Below the pieces are notes generated by a model. That model saw only the letters and a list, made by a program, of their open reading frames with translations. It was not told the DNA's origin and made no database searches. Position numbers and translations under genes: made by a program. DNA of 64,000 nt from Spirochaetales bacterium (lineage in GTDB: Bacteria; Spirochaetota; Spirochaetia; SZUA-6; RPPD01), in contig JAFGJO010000038.1 in the NCBI GenBank assembly GCA_016929065.1, positions 62,001-126,000 on the forward strand. The letters are read 5' to 3'. Position 1 is the first letter of the stretch. The number at the start of each line of letters is the position of its first letter. This document shows, in pieces, positions 1-9,292 of the stretch.

Positions 1-99
1 TGCGGCGGATCAATCGGCATCGAAATGACTGCATGTCCACACTGCGGCGTCGGCCTGAGCTTTGAGGATTCTGAAGAATCTGAGGGAACAGAGGAATAA
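1..99 (+). CDS. nusA: C-terminal end of NusA (partial, cut by window edge)
   Basis: This is an open frame entering from the left edge and ending in TAA, about 18 bases before infB. The 32 visible residues contain CGG and CPHCG about ten residues apart, a small zinc-ribbon-like Cys4 pattern, followed by an acidic tail ending in EGTEE. NusA directly precedes infB in most bacteria, and from memory spirochaetal NusA proteins end in a similar Cys-rich, acidic tail. The identification therefore rests on position plus this tail; no S1 or KH domain is visible here. NusA would act as the transcription elongation/termination factor of the RNA polymerase complex. Confidence 0.6.
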   Translation, partial: CGGSIGIEMTACPHCGVGLSFEDSEESEGTEE

Positions 100-117
100 T
101 TACGGAAAAGAGGGTGT

Positions 118-2577
118 ATGGCAGAAGATACGAAAAAAGATAAAAAACCCAAGACAGCACTTATCAAGCAGAAAAAGCAGGTAGAGAAGCAGTCCGGGGA
201 AAGCGATAAGACCGAGAAAAAAAAGGTTGTTGTTGTCAAAAAAAAGGTTGTTGTCGTAAAAAAGAAGGCTCCTGAAAAAAAGCCCGAGGAAAAAAAACCA
301 GCTGACAGGAAAGAATCTGCCGCAAGAACCACACCGAATGTTGCACGACGGCCGCCGGATAGAACACATGGGGACAGACAGCGTGATTCAAAACGGCCTT
401 TTGAACCGCGCAGAAATACCAATGACAAATTCAGGCCGTCAGGAACAGGCCATGGCCAGGGCCAGGGCCAGGGCCAGGGCCCAAGACGGTTCTCTTCACA
501 AAGAGGGCCTGATAATAAATTCGGCAACCGTACCGGAAAACCGGGCGGCGGCCCGGACCGAAGACCCTCATCCGGCGGGAAACCAAAACAAAGCGGAGGA
601 TTCACCTCTTCAACGACCGATGAAAAGAAGACTGGTGCACGCCGGTTTATCAAAGCCAAGAAAAAACCGATTTATCAGCGCACACGGCATGAGGAACATG
701 AGGAAAAACTGCTCATCGCGGCCAAAAAGAAGGCTGCGGCACAGAAGGCGAACCCGATTCCGAAAGAAATTAATATTATGGAAGTCATCACGGTTTCGGA
801 TCTTGCCCGTAAAATGAACCTGAAGGCATCCGAACTCATTTCCAAACTGATGGGGATGGGGATGATGGTTACCATAAATCAGCAGATCGATGCGGAAACC
901 GCACAGATTATTGCGGATGAATACGGCTGCTCGGTGAAAATACTTTCACTCTATGATGAAACAGTGATCGAAGAGGACGATGTTTCCGGGACTGAGTTCA
1001 AACACCGGCCGCCGATCGTCACGGTGATGGGCCATGTTGACCATGGAAAGACCAAGCTTCTTGATGCAATCCGCGAGGCCGATGTTGTCGGCGGGGAACA
1101 CGGCGGCATCACCCAGCATATCGGCGCATACTCAGCCCATCTGGATAAAGGAATCATTACCTTTCTGGATACCCCGGGCCATGAGGCATTTACATTGATG
1201 CGTGCCCGCGGTGCGCAGGTTACCGATATCGTGATCCTTGTTGTCTCTGCTGCGGACGGGGTAATGCCCCAGACCATCGAGGCAATCAATCATGCGAAAG
1301 AAGCAAAGGTCCCCATCATTGTCGCCGTAAATAAAATTGACCTTCCAGAGGCAAATGTGGAGCGCGTCAAGCAGCAGCTGTCAGAGTATGAGCTGCTGTC
1401 AGAAGACTGGGGTGGTCATACGCTTTTTTGTGAAATATCAGCCTTGCAACGCCTTGGAATCAATGAACTGCTGGATGCTATACTCCTGCAGTCGGAAATG
1501 CTTGAACTGAATGCGATCTATGACTGTAAGGCAAAAGGGCGGGTTCTTGAATCGAGAATTGACCACGGCCGGGGGATTGTCGCAACCGTGCTCATCCAGC
1601 AGGGAACCCTGAAAGTTGGAGATCCGTTTGTCGCGGGAATTTTCCCCGGGAAAGTGCGTGCGATGTTCAACGACAAAGGGGAAAAAGTTACGGTGTGTAC
1701 ACCGTCCATCCCTGTTGAAATTCTCGGTTTTGAAGGCATCCCGAATGCGGGCGATCCTTTCCAGATGACTGATACTGAAAAAACCGCACGGCAGGTGGGG
1801 GTCAAGCGCCAGGAATTGAAAAAACTCGAAGAAGCAAAAAATGTCAAGAAAATAACCCTTGACAATCTGTATGACCAGATTAAACAGGGAGAAATACAGG
1901 AACTGAAAGTCATAATCAAAGGTGATGTACACGGTTCTGTGGAAGCATTGCGGACATCGCTCGAGAAACTCACTACCGAAGAAATACGGCTTGTGGTCAT
2001 TCATTCCGCAGCCGGTGCCATCAATGACAAAGATGTTATTTTGGCATCAGCTTCAAATGCAATCATTATCGGTTTCCATGTACGCCCGTCATCAAGCGCA
2101 CTGGTACTGGCTGAGCGGGAAAAAGTGGAAATCAAGAAATACAGTATTATTTATGACGCAGTTGATCAAATCCGGAGTGCCATGGAAGGCATGCTCAAAC
2201 CGGAACTCCGCGAAGAAACAATCGGTGTTGCCGAAGTACGGGAAACCTTCAAAGTGCCGAAAATCGGTGTGATTGCCGGGTGTTATGTTACCTCCGGGAC
2301 AATCAGGCGAAACGCGGAAGCGAATGTGGTCCGGGACGGTGTTGAAATATTCCGCGGTAAAATAACTTCGTTGAAACGGTTCAAGGACGATGCAAAGGAA
2401 GTTGAAACCGGGTTTGAATGCGGGATTGGCATTGACAATTTTAACGACCTGAAAATCGGTGACAACATCGAAGCGATCGAGATTAAAGAGATTGCCAAAA
2501 AGCTGAAAGCTCCAGGTGCAAAGAAGAGCGCAAAGGACAGTACAAAGGACAGTACAAAAGGAAAAACTGATGGATAA
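118..2577 (+). CDS. infB: Translation initiation factor IF-2
   Basis: IF-2 is the GTPase that places fMet-tRNA on the 30S subunit and promotes 50S joining. The 819-residue product has a long Lys/Arg/Gly-rich low-complexity N-terminus (residues 1-200), an IF2-N segment around residues 218-270, and then the G domain. The G domain shows the P-loop GHVDHGKT from residue 305, DTPGHE from 351 and NKID from 405. The beta-barrel domains II and IV and the IF2-specific domain III follow. The ATG has GAGGG a few bases upstream. The gene follows nusA and overlaps rbfA by 8 bases, so translation of the two is probably coupled. The N-terminus carries two short in-frame DNA repeats (annotated separately) that could change its length by slippage. 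Confidence 0.98.
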   Translation: MAEDTKKDKKPKTALIKQKKQVEKQSGESDKTEKKKVVVVKKKVVVVKKKAPEKKPEEKKPADRKESAARTTPNVARRPPDRTHGDRQRDSKRPFEPRRNTNDKFRPSGTGHGQGQGQGQGPRRFSSQRGPDNKFGNRTGKPGGGPDRRPSSGGKPKQSGGFTSSTTDEKKTGARRFIKAKKKPIYQRTRHEEHEEKLLIAAKKKAAAQKANPIPKEINIMEVITVSDLARKMNLKASELISKLMGMGMMVTINQQIDAETAQIIADEYGCSVKILSLYDETVIEEDDVSGTEFKHRPPIVTVMGHVDHGKTKLLDAIREADVVGGEHGGITQHIGAYSAHLDKGIITFLDTPGHEAFTLMRARGAQVTDIVILVVSAADGVMPQTIEAINHAKEAKVPIIVAVNKIDLPEANVERVKQQLSEYELLSEDWGGHTLFCEISALQRLGINELLDAILLQSEMLELNAIYDCKAKGRVLESRIDHGRGIVATVLIQQGTLKVGDPFVAGIFPGKVRAMFNDKGEKVTVCTPSIPVEILGFEGIPNAGDPFQMTDTEKTARQVGVKRQELKKLEEAKNVKKITLDNLYDQIKQGEIQELKVIIKGDVHGSVEALRTSLEKLTTEEIRLVVIHSAAGAINDKDVILASASNAIIIGFHVRPSSSALVLAEREKVEIKKYSIIYDAVDQIRSAMEGMLKPELREETIGVAEVRETFKVPKIGVIAGCYVTSGTIRRNAEANVVRDGVEIFRGKITSLKRFKDDAKEVETGFECGIGIDNFNDLKIGDNIEAIEIKEIAKKLKAPGAKKSAKDSTKDSTKGKTDG
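226..267 (+). repeat. Tandem 21-base repeat inside infB (VVVVKKK twice)
   Basis: Two consecutive 21-base units each encode VVVVKKK, with only a few third-position differences between copies. The unit length is a multiple of three, so gain or loss of a copy keeps the frame. The repeat lies in the disordered N-terminal part of IF-2. Confidence 0.8.
454..477 (+). repeat. Hexamer repeat GGCCAG x4 inside infB
   Basis: Four perfect GGCCAG units, followed by a partial fifth, encode alternating Gly-Gln. The unit is two codons long, so slippage would lengthen or shorten the IF-2 linker without a frameshift. Confidence 0.85.
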
Positions 2578-2917
2578 ACGGCGGCTGCAGCGGGTTTCCA
2601 GTTTGATGAAAGAAGAACTCGGCAGTCTGATTATTTCCGATGCGCTGAAAGATCCGCGTATTGATAAACTTGTTTCAATTACAGACATTGAGATTACAAA
2701 TGATTTGTCGCTTGCAAAAATATATATTTCGCATTACGGCAACAGGGAGAAGGGGCTTGGGGTACTGGAAGCGCTCAACCATGCTGCGGGATTTATACAA
2801 AAAGAGCTTGCCCATCGGATGAAGCTGCGGATCACACCAAAGTGCCTCTTTGTTTATGATGAGTCGATTGAACGGGGATTCAGAATATCTGAAACACTCA
2901 AGAATATCAGCAAATAA
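2570..2917 (+). CDS. rbfA: 30S ribosome-binding factor A
   Basis: RbfA is a small KH-like protein that binds the immature 30S subunit and helps late 16S rRNA maturation, especially in the cold. The start chosen is the ATG at 2570 (MDKRRLQR), which overlaps the infB stop by 8 bases and has AAAAGG upstream. An upstream extension in the same frame starting at 2516 lies wholly inside infB and is unlikely. The 115 residues match the usual family length of 110-130. The LGSLIISDALKDPRI and ISHYG segments are typical. Position between infB and truB is the common bacterial order. Confidence 0.93.
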   Translation: MDKRRLQRVSSLMKEELGSLIISDALKDPRIDKLVSITDIEITNDLSLAKIYISHYGNREKGLGVLEALNHAAGFIQKELAHRMKLRITPKCLFVYDESIERGFRISETLKNISK

Positions 2918-2942
2918 TACAGCCGGCGTTCAGGCACACACC

Positions 2943-3812
2943 ATGAATGGAATCGTCTTGCTCAACAAACCTGCCGGTATCACCTCGTTTCAGGCGCTTT
3001 CAGTGCTGAAAAAGAAACTTGCAACGAAAAAAGTAGGTCATACCGGAACGCTCGACAAATTTGCAGAAGGTCTGCTGATTGCCTGTACGGGAAAATATAC
3101 ACGAATTTCGCAGTATGTTACCGCGCTTCCAAAAGAATATGTCGCATGGATAGTATTGGGAAAGACCACCACAACACTTGATCCGGAAGGCGAGGTGACC
3201 GATACCGGCCCGGTTCCTTCACTTTCTGAAATTCAGCGTGTCATTCCCGGTTTTATCGGGAGCATCCAGCAGCGTCCGCCGGCCTACTCTGCAATCCATA
3301 TCAATGGACGACGGGCATGGCAGCGGGCGCGAAATGGAGAAATTGTTGATCCGGAACCCAGGCGTATCATTGTCGAAAATATCGTCATTCAGCAATACAC
3401 CCCGCCGAGGCTGTGTATCAGGGTGAACTGTCATCAGGGCACATATATCCGGTCCTTGGCGCGGGACATCGCGCTGGCAGCCGGCACCTGTGCATATGTC
3501 ACCCGGCTTCAGCGGACCCGGGTAGGGTCTTTTTCTGTTTCTGATGCAGTATCCCCGGAAATGTTTGAGCCTGTTGTGCACGTTCAGAAGGCAGGTGATT
3601 TTATCGCAGCATTTCCCGGTTTTATCCAGATGTGTGCCGATGCCGCTCTCAAAGAGCACCTCGTGTATGGTAAAACATTGTCACCGGAAATGCTTCCGTC
3701 GGATTGCGGGGATGGAGTGATTGCATTTCTGGACACAAGCGGTGAACTAATCGCCTTTGTGGAAAAACAGGGACAGCGCTTGCAGTATACCATGGTATTG
3801 GCGGAGAGATGA
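2943..3812 (+). CDS. truB: tRNA pseudouridine(55) synthase TruB
   Basis: TruB makes pseudouridine 55 in the T-loop of tRNAs. The product (289 residues from the ATG at 2943) begins MNGIVLLNKPAGITSF, the usual family opening, and has the catalytic aspartate D38 in GTLDKFAEG. The later RVNCHQGTYIRSLARD segment is the second conserved family block. An upstream in-frame extension to 2850 overlaps rbfA and adds no family sequence, so it was rejected. The ribosome-binding site before 2943 is weak. The stop overlaps the ribF start as ATGA, indicating coupled translation. Confidence 0.95.
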   Translation: MNGIVLLNKPAGITSFQALSVLKKKLATKKVGHTGTLDKFAEGLLIACTGKYTRISQYVTALPKEYVAWIVLGKTTTTLDPEGEVTDTGPVPSLSEIQRVIPGFIGSIQQRPPAYSAIHINGRRAWQRARNGEIVDPEPRRIIVENIVIQQYTPPRLCIRVNCHQGTYIRSLARDIALAAGTCAYVTRLQRTRVGSFSVSDAVSPEMFEPVVHVQKAGDFIAAFPGFIQMCADAALKEHLVYGKTLSPEMLPSDCGDGVIAFLDTSGELIAFVEKQGQRLQYTMVLAER

Positions 3813-4603
3813 AGATTATTGAATGGCAATCTGTAGAATCCCGATCAAAGAGACTCAACAATCCGGTGGCTCTTACCATCGGGGTTTTCGATGGAATTCA
3901 TATCGGGCACCAGCGGTTGATCCAAAACATAGTATCCGAACCAGGTACAGAATCTGTTGTGGTCACATTCCGCATCAATCCGCAGTGCATTCTTGCAGAA
4001 AAAACCTATAAAGGGGATATTTTTACCATAAAACAGAAGCTGGAACAGCTGGAAAAGTACGGCGTATCAACCGCAGTCCTGATTGACTTTTCTTTGAAAT
4101 TCAGTAAAATGTCCGCAAAGACATTTTTTGAGTCTCTTGTCGCAGCCTTCATGATCAGAAAAATTGTTGTGGGGAAGTATTTTAATTTTGGGAGACAAAG
4201 AGAAGGCGGAGTTAATACTTTAACAACCCTTGCAGATATGTATGGCTACCATCTGCACCGTGTTGATCCTGTCTTTTATCAGGAGGAACGCGTCAGCAGT
4301 ACAAGGATACGGTATGCGGTTGCTGCAGGACATATATTTCAGGCTGGAAAAATGCTTGGCAGGCCGTTTGCACTGGATTTGACCGGTGTGAAACCGGAAG
4401 AAACCGCAGAGGGACAGAGGATTTATTTAAAAAATCAATTTGTGCAGGTATTGCCGGCATATGGTTCATATTCGGGCAGAATTACCGGGAGCAAAGGTGT
4501 ATTTGAAACAAATATAGAAATTAATGATAACGAGCTGCGTCTTCAAAATCCGCACGGGCTTGGTCATAATGAAATTCAATCCATCGAATTCGCCGATGAA
4601 TAG
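3809..4603 (+). CDS. ribF: RibF-like FMN adenylyltransferase; riboflavin kinase half degenerate
   Basis: Bifunctional RibF phosphorylates riboflavin and adenylates FMN to FAD. The first ~180 residues hold the nucleotidyltransferase part, with GVFDGIHIGHQ near residue 26 and RVSSTRIR near residue 165. After MLGRPFALD, the family normally has a Gly-rich loop and a PTAN motif that bind ATP and riboflavin in the kinase domain. Here neither is present, and only a short beta-rich remnant (PAYGSYSGRI) follows. At 264 residues it is about 45 shorter than typical RibF. FAD synthesis is likely kept, while kinase activity is doubtful and may lie elsewhere. It overlaps truB by ATGA and precedes rpsO by 16 bases. 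Confidence 0.85.
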   Translation: MKIIEWQSVESRSKRLNNPVALTIGVFDGIHIGHQRLIQNIVSEPGTESVVVTFRINPQCILAEKTYKGDIFTIKQKLEQLEKYGVSTAVLIDFSLKFSKMSAKTFFESLVAAFMIRKIVVGKYFNFGRQREGGVNTLTTLADMYGYHLHRVDPVFYQEERVSSTRIRYAVAAGHIFQAGKMLGRPFALDLTGVKPEETAEGQRIYLKNQFVQVLPAYGSYSGRITGSKGVFETNIEINDNELRLQNPHGLGHNEIQSIEFADE

Positions 4604-4619
4604 AGGAAAGGAGAAATGA

Positions 4620-4889
4620 ATGGCAATTACAAAAGAGAAAAAGGGAGAAGTGATCAAACAGTTCGGGAAAACCGAGCAGGACACGGGGACAACCGAAGTG
4701 CAGGTTGCGCTGCTTACTGAACGAATCAATAATCTTACCGAACACTTCAAATTCCACAAAAAGGACTACAATTCACAGCGTGGATTGCTGAAACTTGTGG
4801 GGCAAAGACGAAGACTTCTTCGCTATTTGAGAAACAATGAACTGGAGAGGTATCGATCGATTATCGAAAAACTGAACCTCAGAAAATAG
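4620..4889 (+). CDS. rpsO: 30S ribosomal protein S15
   Basis: S15 is a primary 16S rRNA-binding protein of the 30S platform. The 89-residue product has exactly the family length and shows [26 protein letters not shown] and [12 protein letters not shown]. The start ATG at 4620 has a strong GGAAAGGAG ribosome-binding site. A nearby ATG at 4616 is in another frame. rpsO lies 18 bases upstream of pnp, the arrangement seen in many bacteria. Confidence 0.98.
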   Translation: MAITKEKKGEVIKQFGKTEQDTGTTEVQVALLTERINNLTEHFKFHKKDYNSQRGLLKLVGQRRRLLRYLRNNELERYRSIIEKLNLRK

Positions 4890-4907
4890 GAGCGAAAAAA
4901 AACAATA

Positions 4908-7166
4908 ATGATTCAACGAGTAAAATTAAATATCAGAGATCAGGAAGTGATTCTTGAGACCGGAAGAATGGCAAAACAGGCGAATGGGGCTGTGCTTGTC
5001 AGGTGTGCTGATACCATGGTTCTTGCGACTGCATGCTGTTCTGACAAGGAAATAGAAGGACTGGATTATCTGCCGTTACAAGTGGAATATAATGAAAGAT
5101 ACTATGCTGCCGGAAAAATACCCGGCGGGTTTTTAAAACGGGAAGGACGTCCCCGTGACAAGGAAATCCTTGTTTCCAGGCTCATCGACCGCCCCATGAG
5201 GCCGTTGTTTGATAAAAAATTGCGGCGTGATATTCAAATCGTGCCAACGGTTATTTCTGCAGATCAAATCAATCCGCCGGATACATTGGCGATGGTCGCA
5301 GCTTCTGCTGCAGTCACCATCTCCGACATCCCCTTTGACGGGCCGGTTGGGGCTGTGCGTGTTGCATACCTTGACGGCGCCTTTCTTGTCAATCCGACAT
5401 TCGAGGAAATTGAAAAAAGCGAACTCGACATTGTCGTTTCGGGGACAGCCGACGGGATAACCATGGTTGAAGGCGGCGGTAATGAGGTGAGTGAAGAACT
5501 CATGCTCGGCGCGATCGAAGAAGCCCATAAGGTGATCAAGGAACTCTGTGCAATACAGCTTGAACTGAAAAAACTTGCAGGAAAAGAAAAATTCGAACTG
5601 AAAGCAAAAGAAGAAGAACCAATGGCTGTTCTTGAAGAGATAAAAGCTTTTGCAGAACCAAAGCTGAAGGAAGCGTGTTTTGTGATTGGTAAGCACATCC
5701 GCATGAATGCCATAAAGGTAATTGAACAGGAAGTATTTGAAAAATATGCAGAACAGATTCCGGAAGGCCGTGAAAAAGCGGTAAAAGAACTGCTCCATGA
5801 TTTGGAAGTGGTCATTGTGCGCACATCCATACTGGAAAATAAAAAAAGAACTGATAACAGAAATCCGGAAGATATCCGGCCGATCACCTGTGAAATCGAT
5901 GTCCTTCCTCGTACGCATGGTTCTGCCCTGTTCACACGCGGAGAAACACAGGCGCTGGCGACTTCGACACTGGGGACAATATTTGATGAGCAGATTATGG
6001 ATGATATTGAAGGTGATACCCGAAAAAAATTCATGCTGCATTATAATTTTCCCCCATTCTCTGTCGGTGAAACAGGCCGTCTGGGCGCTGGCCGCCGGGA
6101 AATAGGACACGGACATCTGGCCGAACGGGCACTGAAAGCTGTTCTGCCGGAAAAAACAGAATTCCCCTATACATTACGGATTGTATCAGAGGTTCTTGAA
6201 TCAAACGGATCATCGTCTATGGCGACTGTCTGTGCGGGAACTCTTTCAATGCTGAATGCCGGGATTCCCTTAAAGGGGCCGGTTGCCGGAATTGCCATGG
6301 GGCTTATCTCCGACGGCGGCCGCTATGTTGTCTTGAGTGATATTCTTGGTGAAGAAGATCATCTTGGCGATATGGACTTTAAAGTAGCCGGAACCGAAAA
6401 AGGAATTACTGCATTCCAGATGGATATTAAAATTGCCGGTGTGGATGCAGAGATCATGACCAAAGCACTCTCGCAGGCAAAAGAAGGCCGCATGCACATC
6501 CTTGGAATCATGAATGATACGATTAAAGAGCCGGCAGAAGAAATATCAGAACATGCACCAAAGATCATGACTCTGAAAGTGGAACAGGACAAGATTGGGG
6601 CTGTGATCGGACCAGGCGGAAAGGTGATCAAATCGATCACCGAGAAAACCGGAGCGGATGTCAATATTGACAATGACGGGACTGTCACCATTTTTTGCAA
6701 GAAACGCGACGGTGCGCTGGCAGCACAGGACATGATCAAGGGGATTGTTGCTGAACCGGAGATTGGTGCAATTTACGTTGGAACGGTCAAACGGATCATG
6801 GATTTTGGTGCATTTATCGAGTTCATGCCGGGCAAAGAAGGCTTATGCCATGTCTCAAAGCTCTCACGGCAGCGCATTGATTCTCCGCATGATGTGCTCG
6901 AAGAAGGCCAGGAAATCAGGGTGAAACTTGTCGAGATTGACCGGTTCGGCCGGATCAATCTGAGCCATGTTGATGCTGTTGACCCGGTTGATGATGACGG
7001 TGAAGAAAAGCAAACTGACGGTGAACAGCGGAACAATTCATTCCGTGACCGCGACAGGCCACCGCGTGACAGAGGTCATGACCGTAGCGGACGCGGGCGA
7101 GGTGACCGGGACCGTGGAAGAGACCGGGGACGGGACCAGAACAGGCCTCCTCGTCGTCATGATTAG
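4908..7166 (+). CDS. pnp: Polyribonucleotide nucleotidyltransferase (PNPase)
   Basis: PNPase is the phosphorolytic 3'-5' exoribonuclease of mRNA decay. The 752 residues contain two RNase PH domains with the all-helical linker between them (about residues 1-540), a KH domain around 550-610 (AVIGPGGKVIKSI) and an S1 domain around 620-690 (GTVKRIMDFGAFIEF). After that comes a roughly 50-residue tail made almost entirely of Arg, Asp and Gly in RDRGRD-type repeats. Such a tail could add RNA binding or a partner site, as in some other PNPases. The start ATG has TAGGAGCG upstream. No terminator with a T-run is visible directly after the stop. Confidence 0.98.
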   Translation: MIQRVKLNIRDQEVILETGRMAKQANGAVLVRCADTMVLATACCSDKEIEGLDYLPLQVEYNERYYAAGKIPGGFLKREGRPRDKEILVSRLIDRPMRPLFDKKLRRDIQIVPTVISADQINPPDTLAMVAASAAVTISDIPFDGPVGAVRVAYLDGAFLVNPTFEEIEKSELDIVVSGTADGITMVEGGGNEVSEELMLGAIEEAHKVIKELCAIQLELKKLAGKEKFELKAKEEEPMAVLEEIKAFAEPKLKEACFVIGKHIRMNAIKVIEQEVFEKYAEQIPEGREKAVKELLHDLEVVIVRTSILENKKRTDNRNPEDIRPITCEIDVLPRTHGSALFTRGETQALATSTLGTIFDEQIMDDIEGDTRKKFMLHYNFPPFSVGETGRLGAGRREIGHGHLAERALKAVLPEKTEFPYTLRIVSEVLESNGSSSMATVCAGTLSMLNAGIPLKGPVAGIAMGLISDGGRYVVLSDILGEEDHLGDMDFKVAGTEKGITAFQMDIKIAGVDAEIMTKALSQAKEGRMHILGIMNDTIKEPAEEISEHAPKIMTLKVEQDKIGAVIGPGGKVIKSITEKTGADVNIDNDGTVTIFCKKRDGALAAQDMIKGIVAEPEIGAIYVGTVKRIMDFGAFIEFMPGKEGLCHVSKLSRQRIDSPHDVLEEGQEIRVKLVEIDRFGRINLSHVDAVDPVDDDGEEKQTDGEQRNNSFRDRDRPPRDRGHDRSGRGRGDRDRGRDRGRDQNRPPRRHD

Positions 7167-7210
7167 GAAACGCGTACACTGGGAATAAAATACAATCAGG
7201 AGTGGTACTG

Positions 7211-7240
7211 TCCACGCTGCTGTATATACAGCAGCGTGGA
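7211..7240. repeat. Perfect 30-base palindrome downstream of pnp
   Basis: TCCACGCTGCTGTAT is followed immediately by its exact reverse complement. As RNA it would fold into a 13-bp stem with an ATAT loop. No T-run follows, so it is not a standard intrinsic terminator. It could be an RNA end-stabilising or processing hairpin for the pnp message, or a dyad protein site. Confidence 0.8.
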
Positions 7241-7300
7241 ATACTGCGAAATATGGATTTGCCCCGTTCACCCATTCAGGTGTCGGGTGCATTTCTTCCT

Positions 7301-7325
7301 GAGAGACACAGGGTTGTTGTCTCTC
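7301..7325. repeat. Inverted repeat upstream of the M16 peptidase gene
   Basis: GAGAGACA (7301-7308) pairs with TGTCTCTC (7318-7325) across a 9-base loop. It lies about 50 bases before the peptidase start. Whether it is a weak terminator or a leader hairpin cannot be told from sequence. Confidence 0.5.
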
Positions 7326-7375
7326 GCAGGAAATGGTTTCGCTGACAGTATGCTCCATTTTTTTTGGTGGGTACA

Positions 7376-8653
7376 TTGATACATTGTCAGATTCTTTCGA
7401 CCGGTTCGCCGGTGCTTCTGGAATCGGTTCCCGGTTCTGATGTTGTTTCTGTGGGGTTATGGTTCCCAACCGGCTCCCGGGATGAAGATCCCGGACAGGA
7501 GGGGTTTTCCCATTTTGTCGAACACATGCTGTTTAAGGGAACTGACCGGCTGAGTGCATTTGATATCGCCTGTGATATTGACCGTGTCGGCGGGTCAATC
7601 AATGCTTTTACCGAGCGTGAAGTCACGTCAGTCTATACTTCTGTCCCCAAAGAATATTTTCAGCATGTTTTTGAAATTATGCATGACATCTGTTTTTTTT
7701 CGGTTTTTCCGGAGGAAGAAATACTCCGTGAACAAAGTGTCGTTCTCAATGAGATATCTGCCTCGGAGGATTCACCCGAGGAAACCGCATTTGATGAATT
7801 TCTTGCTCTTTACTGGCAAAACAATGCGATTGCAAAACCGATTATGGGCAGCAGGCAGTCTGTTAAAAAAATAAAAAGAGCAGCAATTCTGGAGTTTTAC
7901 AAAAAACACTACAATATCGGGAACTGTATCATTTCCATTGCCGGTGATTTTAAAATTGAATTCATTGTTTCATATATTGAAAAAATTATAAAACAGACAG
8001 GCCAAAGATCCGTTTTGTATTCTGCTGCAGAGCAAAGAATAATACCGGAAGAATCCCGTTTTACACGGTATATGGAAGGAACCTTTTCTCAAACCCATGT
8101 ATATATCGGATCACAATTCGAAAAGCCCGCTGCATTAAAAGATTATTATTCGCTTCTGCTTTTCAGTTCGGCCTTTGGCGAATCCATGAGTTCACGTCTT
8201 TTTCAGGAAGTACGTGAGAAACAGGGGTTGTGCTATTCCATCAGTTCATTCCGCAACTATTATTCTGATATCGGGTTCTGGATGATTTATGCAAACACCA
8301 TGTCGGAAAACAGTGAAAAATTATTACGTTCGATTGAACATGAAATAAAAAATCTTGCACTCCATCCTGTTTCGCAGAAAGAGCTGGATGATGCGATCAT
8401 GCAGGTCAAAGGGACAATGATTCTTTCAAAACAGGATATGGAAGCAAGGATGAAGCGGATGGCCCGGCAATATATCGCCATGGGCAAGGTGCTTTCCTAT
8501 GAAGACTGTTTTTCAATTATCGAAGATATTTCCCTGCGGGATATCGAACTGGTTGCCGATGCAATTTTCAAAACCGGTCCATTAAGTATACTCGGATACG
8601 GGGGGAAAGGTTTGAAAAAACTGTCTAAATGCAGTTTTTCAATGGAGCCGTAA
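7376..8653 (+). CDS. M16 family zinc metallopeptidase (processing-peptidase-like)
   Basis: Members of this family are two-domain zinc proteases (PqqL, mitochondrial processing peptidase, YmxG types). The inverted zinc motif HFVEH lies at about residue 46. The downstream acidic cluster in NEISASEDSPEE supplies the third ligand at the expected spacing. At ~425 residues it is a single M16 unit with both the catalytic N-half and the inactive C-half. No signal peptide is visible, so it is probably cytoplasmic. The start is uncertain: there is no ATG in frame. TTG at 7376 has GGTGGG five bases upstream and fits the family's opening; TTG 7364 and GTG 7367 are alternatives. Confidence 0.9.
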   Translation: MIHCQILSTGSPVLLESVPGSDVVSVGLWFPTGSRDEDPGQEGFSHFVEHMLFKGTDRLSAFDIACDIDRVGGSINAFTEREVTSVYTSVPKEYFQHVFEIMHDICFFSVFPEEEILREQSVVLNEISASEDSPEETAFDEFLALYWQNNAIAKPIMGSRQSVKKIKRAAILEFYKKHYNIGNCIISIAGDFKIEFIVSYIEKIIKQTGQRSVLYSAAEQRIIPEESRFTRYMEGTFSQTHVYIGSQFEKPAALKDYYSLLLFSSAFGESMSSRLFQEVREKQGLCYSISSFRNYYSDIGFWMIYANTMSENSEKLLRSIEHEIKNLALHPVSQKELDDAIMQVKGTMILSKQDMEARMKRMARQYIAMGKVLSYEDCFSIIEDISLRDIELVADAIFKTGPLSILGYGGKGLKKLSKCSFSMEP

Positions 8654-8677
8654 ATACTGAAAATTGGAGCGTTCATC

Positions 8678-8728
8678 TTTGGCTTGATCACACAACAAGA
8701 ATGCTGATAAATGCATTTCAAAGCCAAA
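8678..8728. repeat. Long-range inverted repeat after the M16 gene
   Basis: TTTGGCTT (8678-8685) is complementary to AAGCCAAA (8721-8728). A second small stem of AATGC with GCATT lies in the loop. No T-run follows, so a terminator role is uncertain. Confidence 0.4.
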
Positions 8729-8782
8729 TACCAAAGGGTTGATTTTAACGGGTGAATAGGCTATGTATAGAGAACCTGCTTG

Positions 8783-8791
8783 TGGTATAAT
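8783..8791 (+). promoter_or_regulatory. Predicted extended -10 promoter for dut-lptF-lptG-tgt
   Basis: TATAAT at 8786-8791 is preceded by TGG, giving the TGn of an extended -10 element. No good -35 is present at 17 bases. The expected start of transcription is about 50 bases before the dut ATG. Confidence 0.55.
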
Positions 8792-8848
8792 TATTTTTCT
8801 GGATAAAAACATAAATGATGATAATTGACGAGAGGAATTTGACTCTGT

Positions 8849-9292
8849 ATGGAAGTGAGAATCAAATCTGAACCCGGCTTTGCACCGGTATACCAGTCCG
8901 GCGAGGCAGCCGGAGCGGATCTGTCAGCATGTATTGACTCTGATTGTATCCTCACCCCCGGGCAGCGATCGCTGATCCCGACCGGAGTATGGATCGAACT
9001 CCCGCACGGGTATGAAGCACAGGTTCGGCCGCGCAGCGGGCTCGCCATAAAACAGGGTGTCACCACCCTGAATTCTCCCGGAACCATTGATTCAGACTAC
9101 CGCGGTGAAATAAAAGTCATTTTGATAAACCACAGCGACCGTGTGGTTACTGTTTCACGGGGCGACCGGATCGCACAGCTGGTCATCGCGCCGGTAATCC
9201 AGGCTCAGTTTGTTTGTGTCAATGAACTGAACGAGACAAACCGAAACAGCAATGGATTCGGTTCGACAGGAGTACGGCGTGAAACTCCATAA
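8849..9292 (+). CDS. dut: dUTP diphosphatase
   Basis: It hydrolyses dUTP to dUMP and pyrophosphate, keeping uracil out of DNA and feeding dTMP synthesis. All five trimeric dUTPase motifs are visible in order: GADLSA, RPRSGLA, a motif with NSPGTIDSDYRG, RIAQLVI and the C-terminal GFGSTG that closes over the active site. The length of 147 residues is typical. It starts the gene run that continues into lptF, with which it overlaps by 14 bases. Confidence 0.97.
   Translation: MEVRIKSEPGFAPVYQSGEAAGADLSACIDSDCILTPGQRSLIPTGVWIELPHGYEAQVRPRSGLAIKQGVTTLNSPGTIDSDYRGEIKVILINHSDRVVTVSRGDRIAQLVIAPVIQAQFVCVNELNETNRNSNGFGSTGVRRETP

Noticed and set aside
1438..2004. Open frames on the minus strand opposite infB
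   Set aside because: They are in the middle of the conserved IF-2 domains and have no start site or family motif.
5133..6116. 327-codon open frame on the minus strand opposite pnp
   Set aside because: It lies wholly within a clear pnp gene, shows no recognisable motif, and its composition follows the opposite strand.
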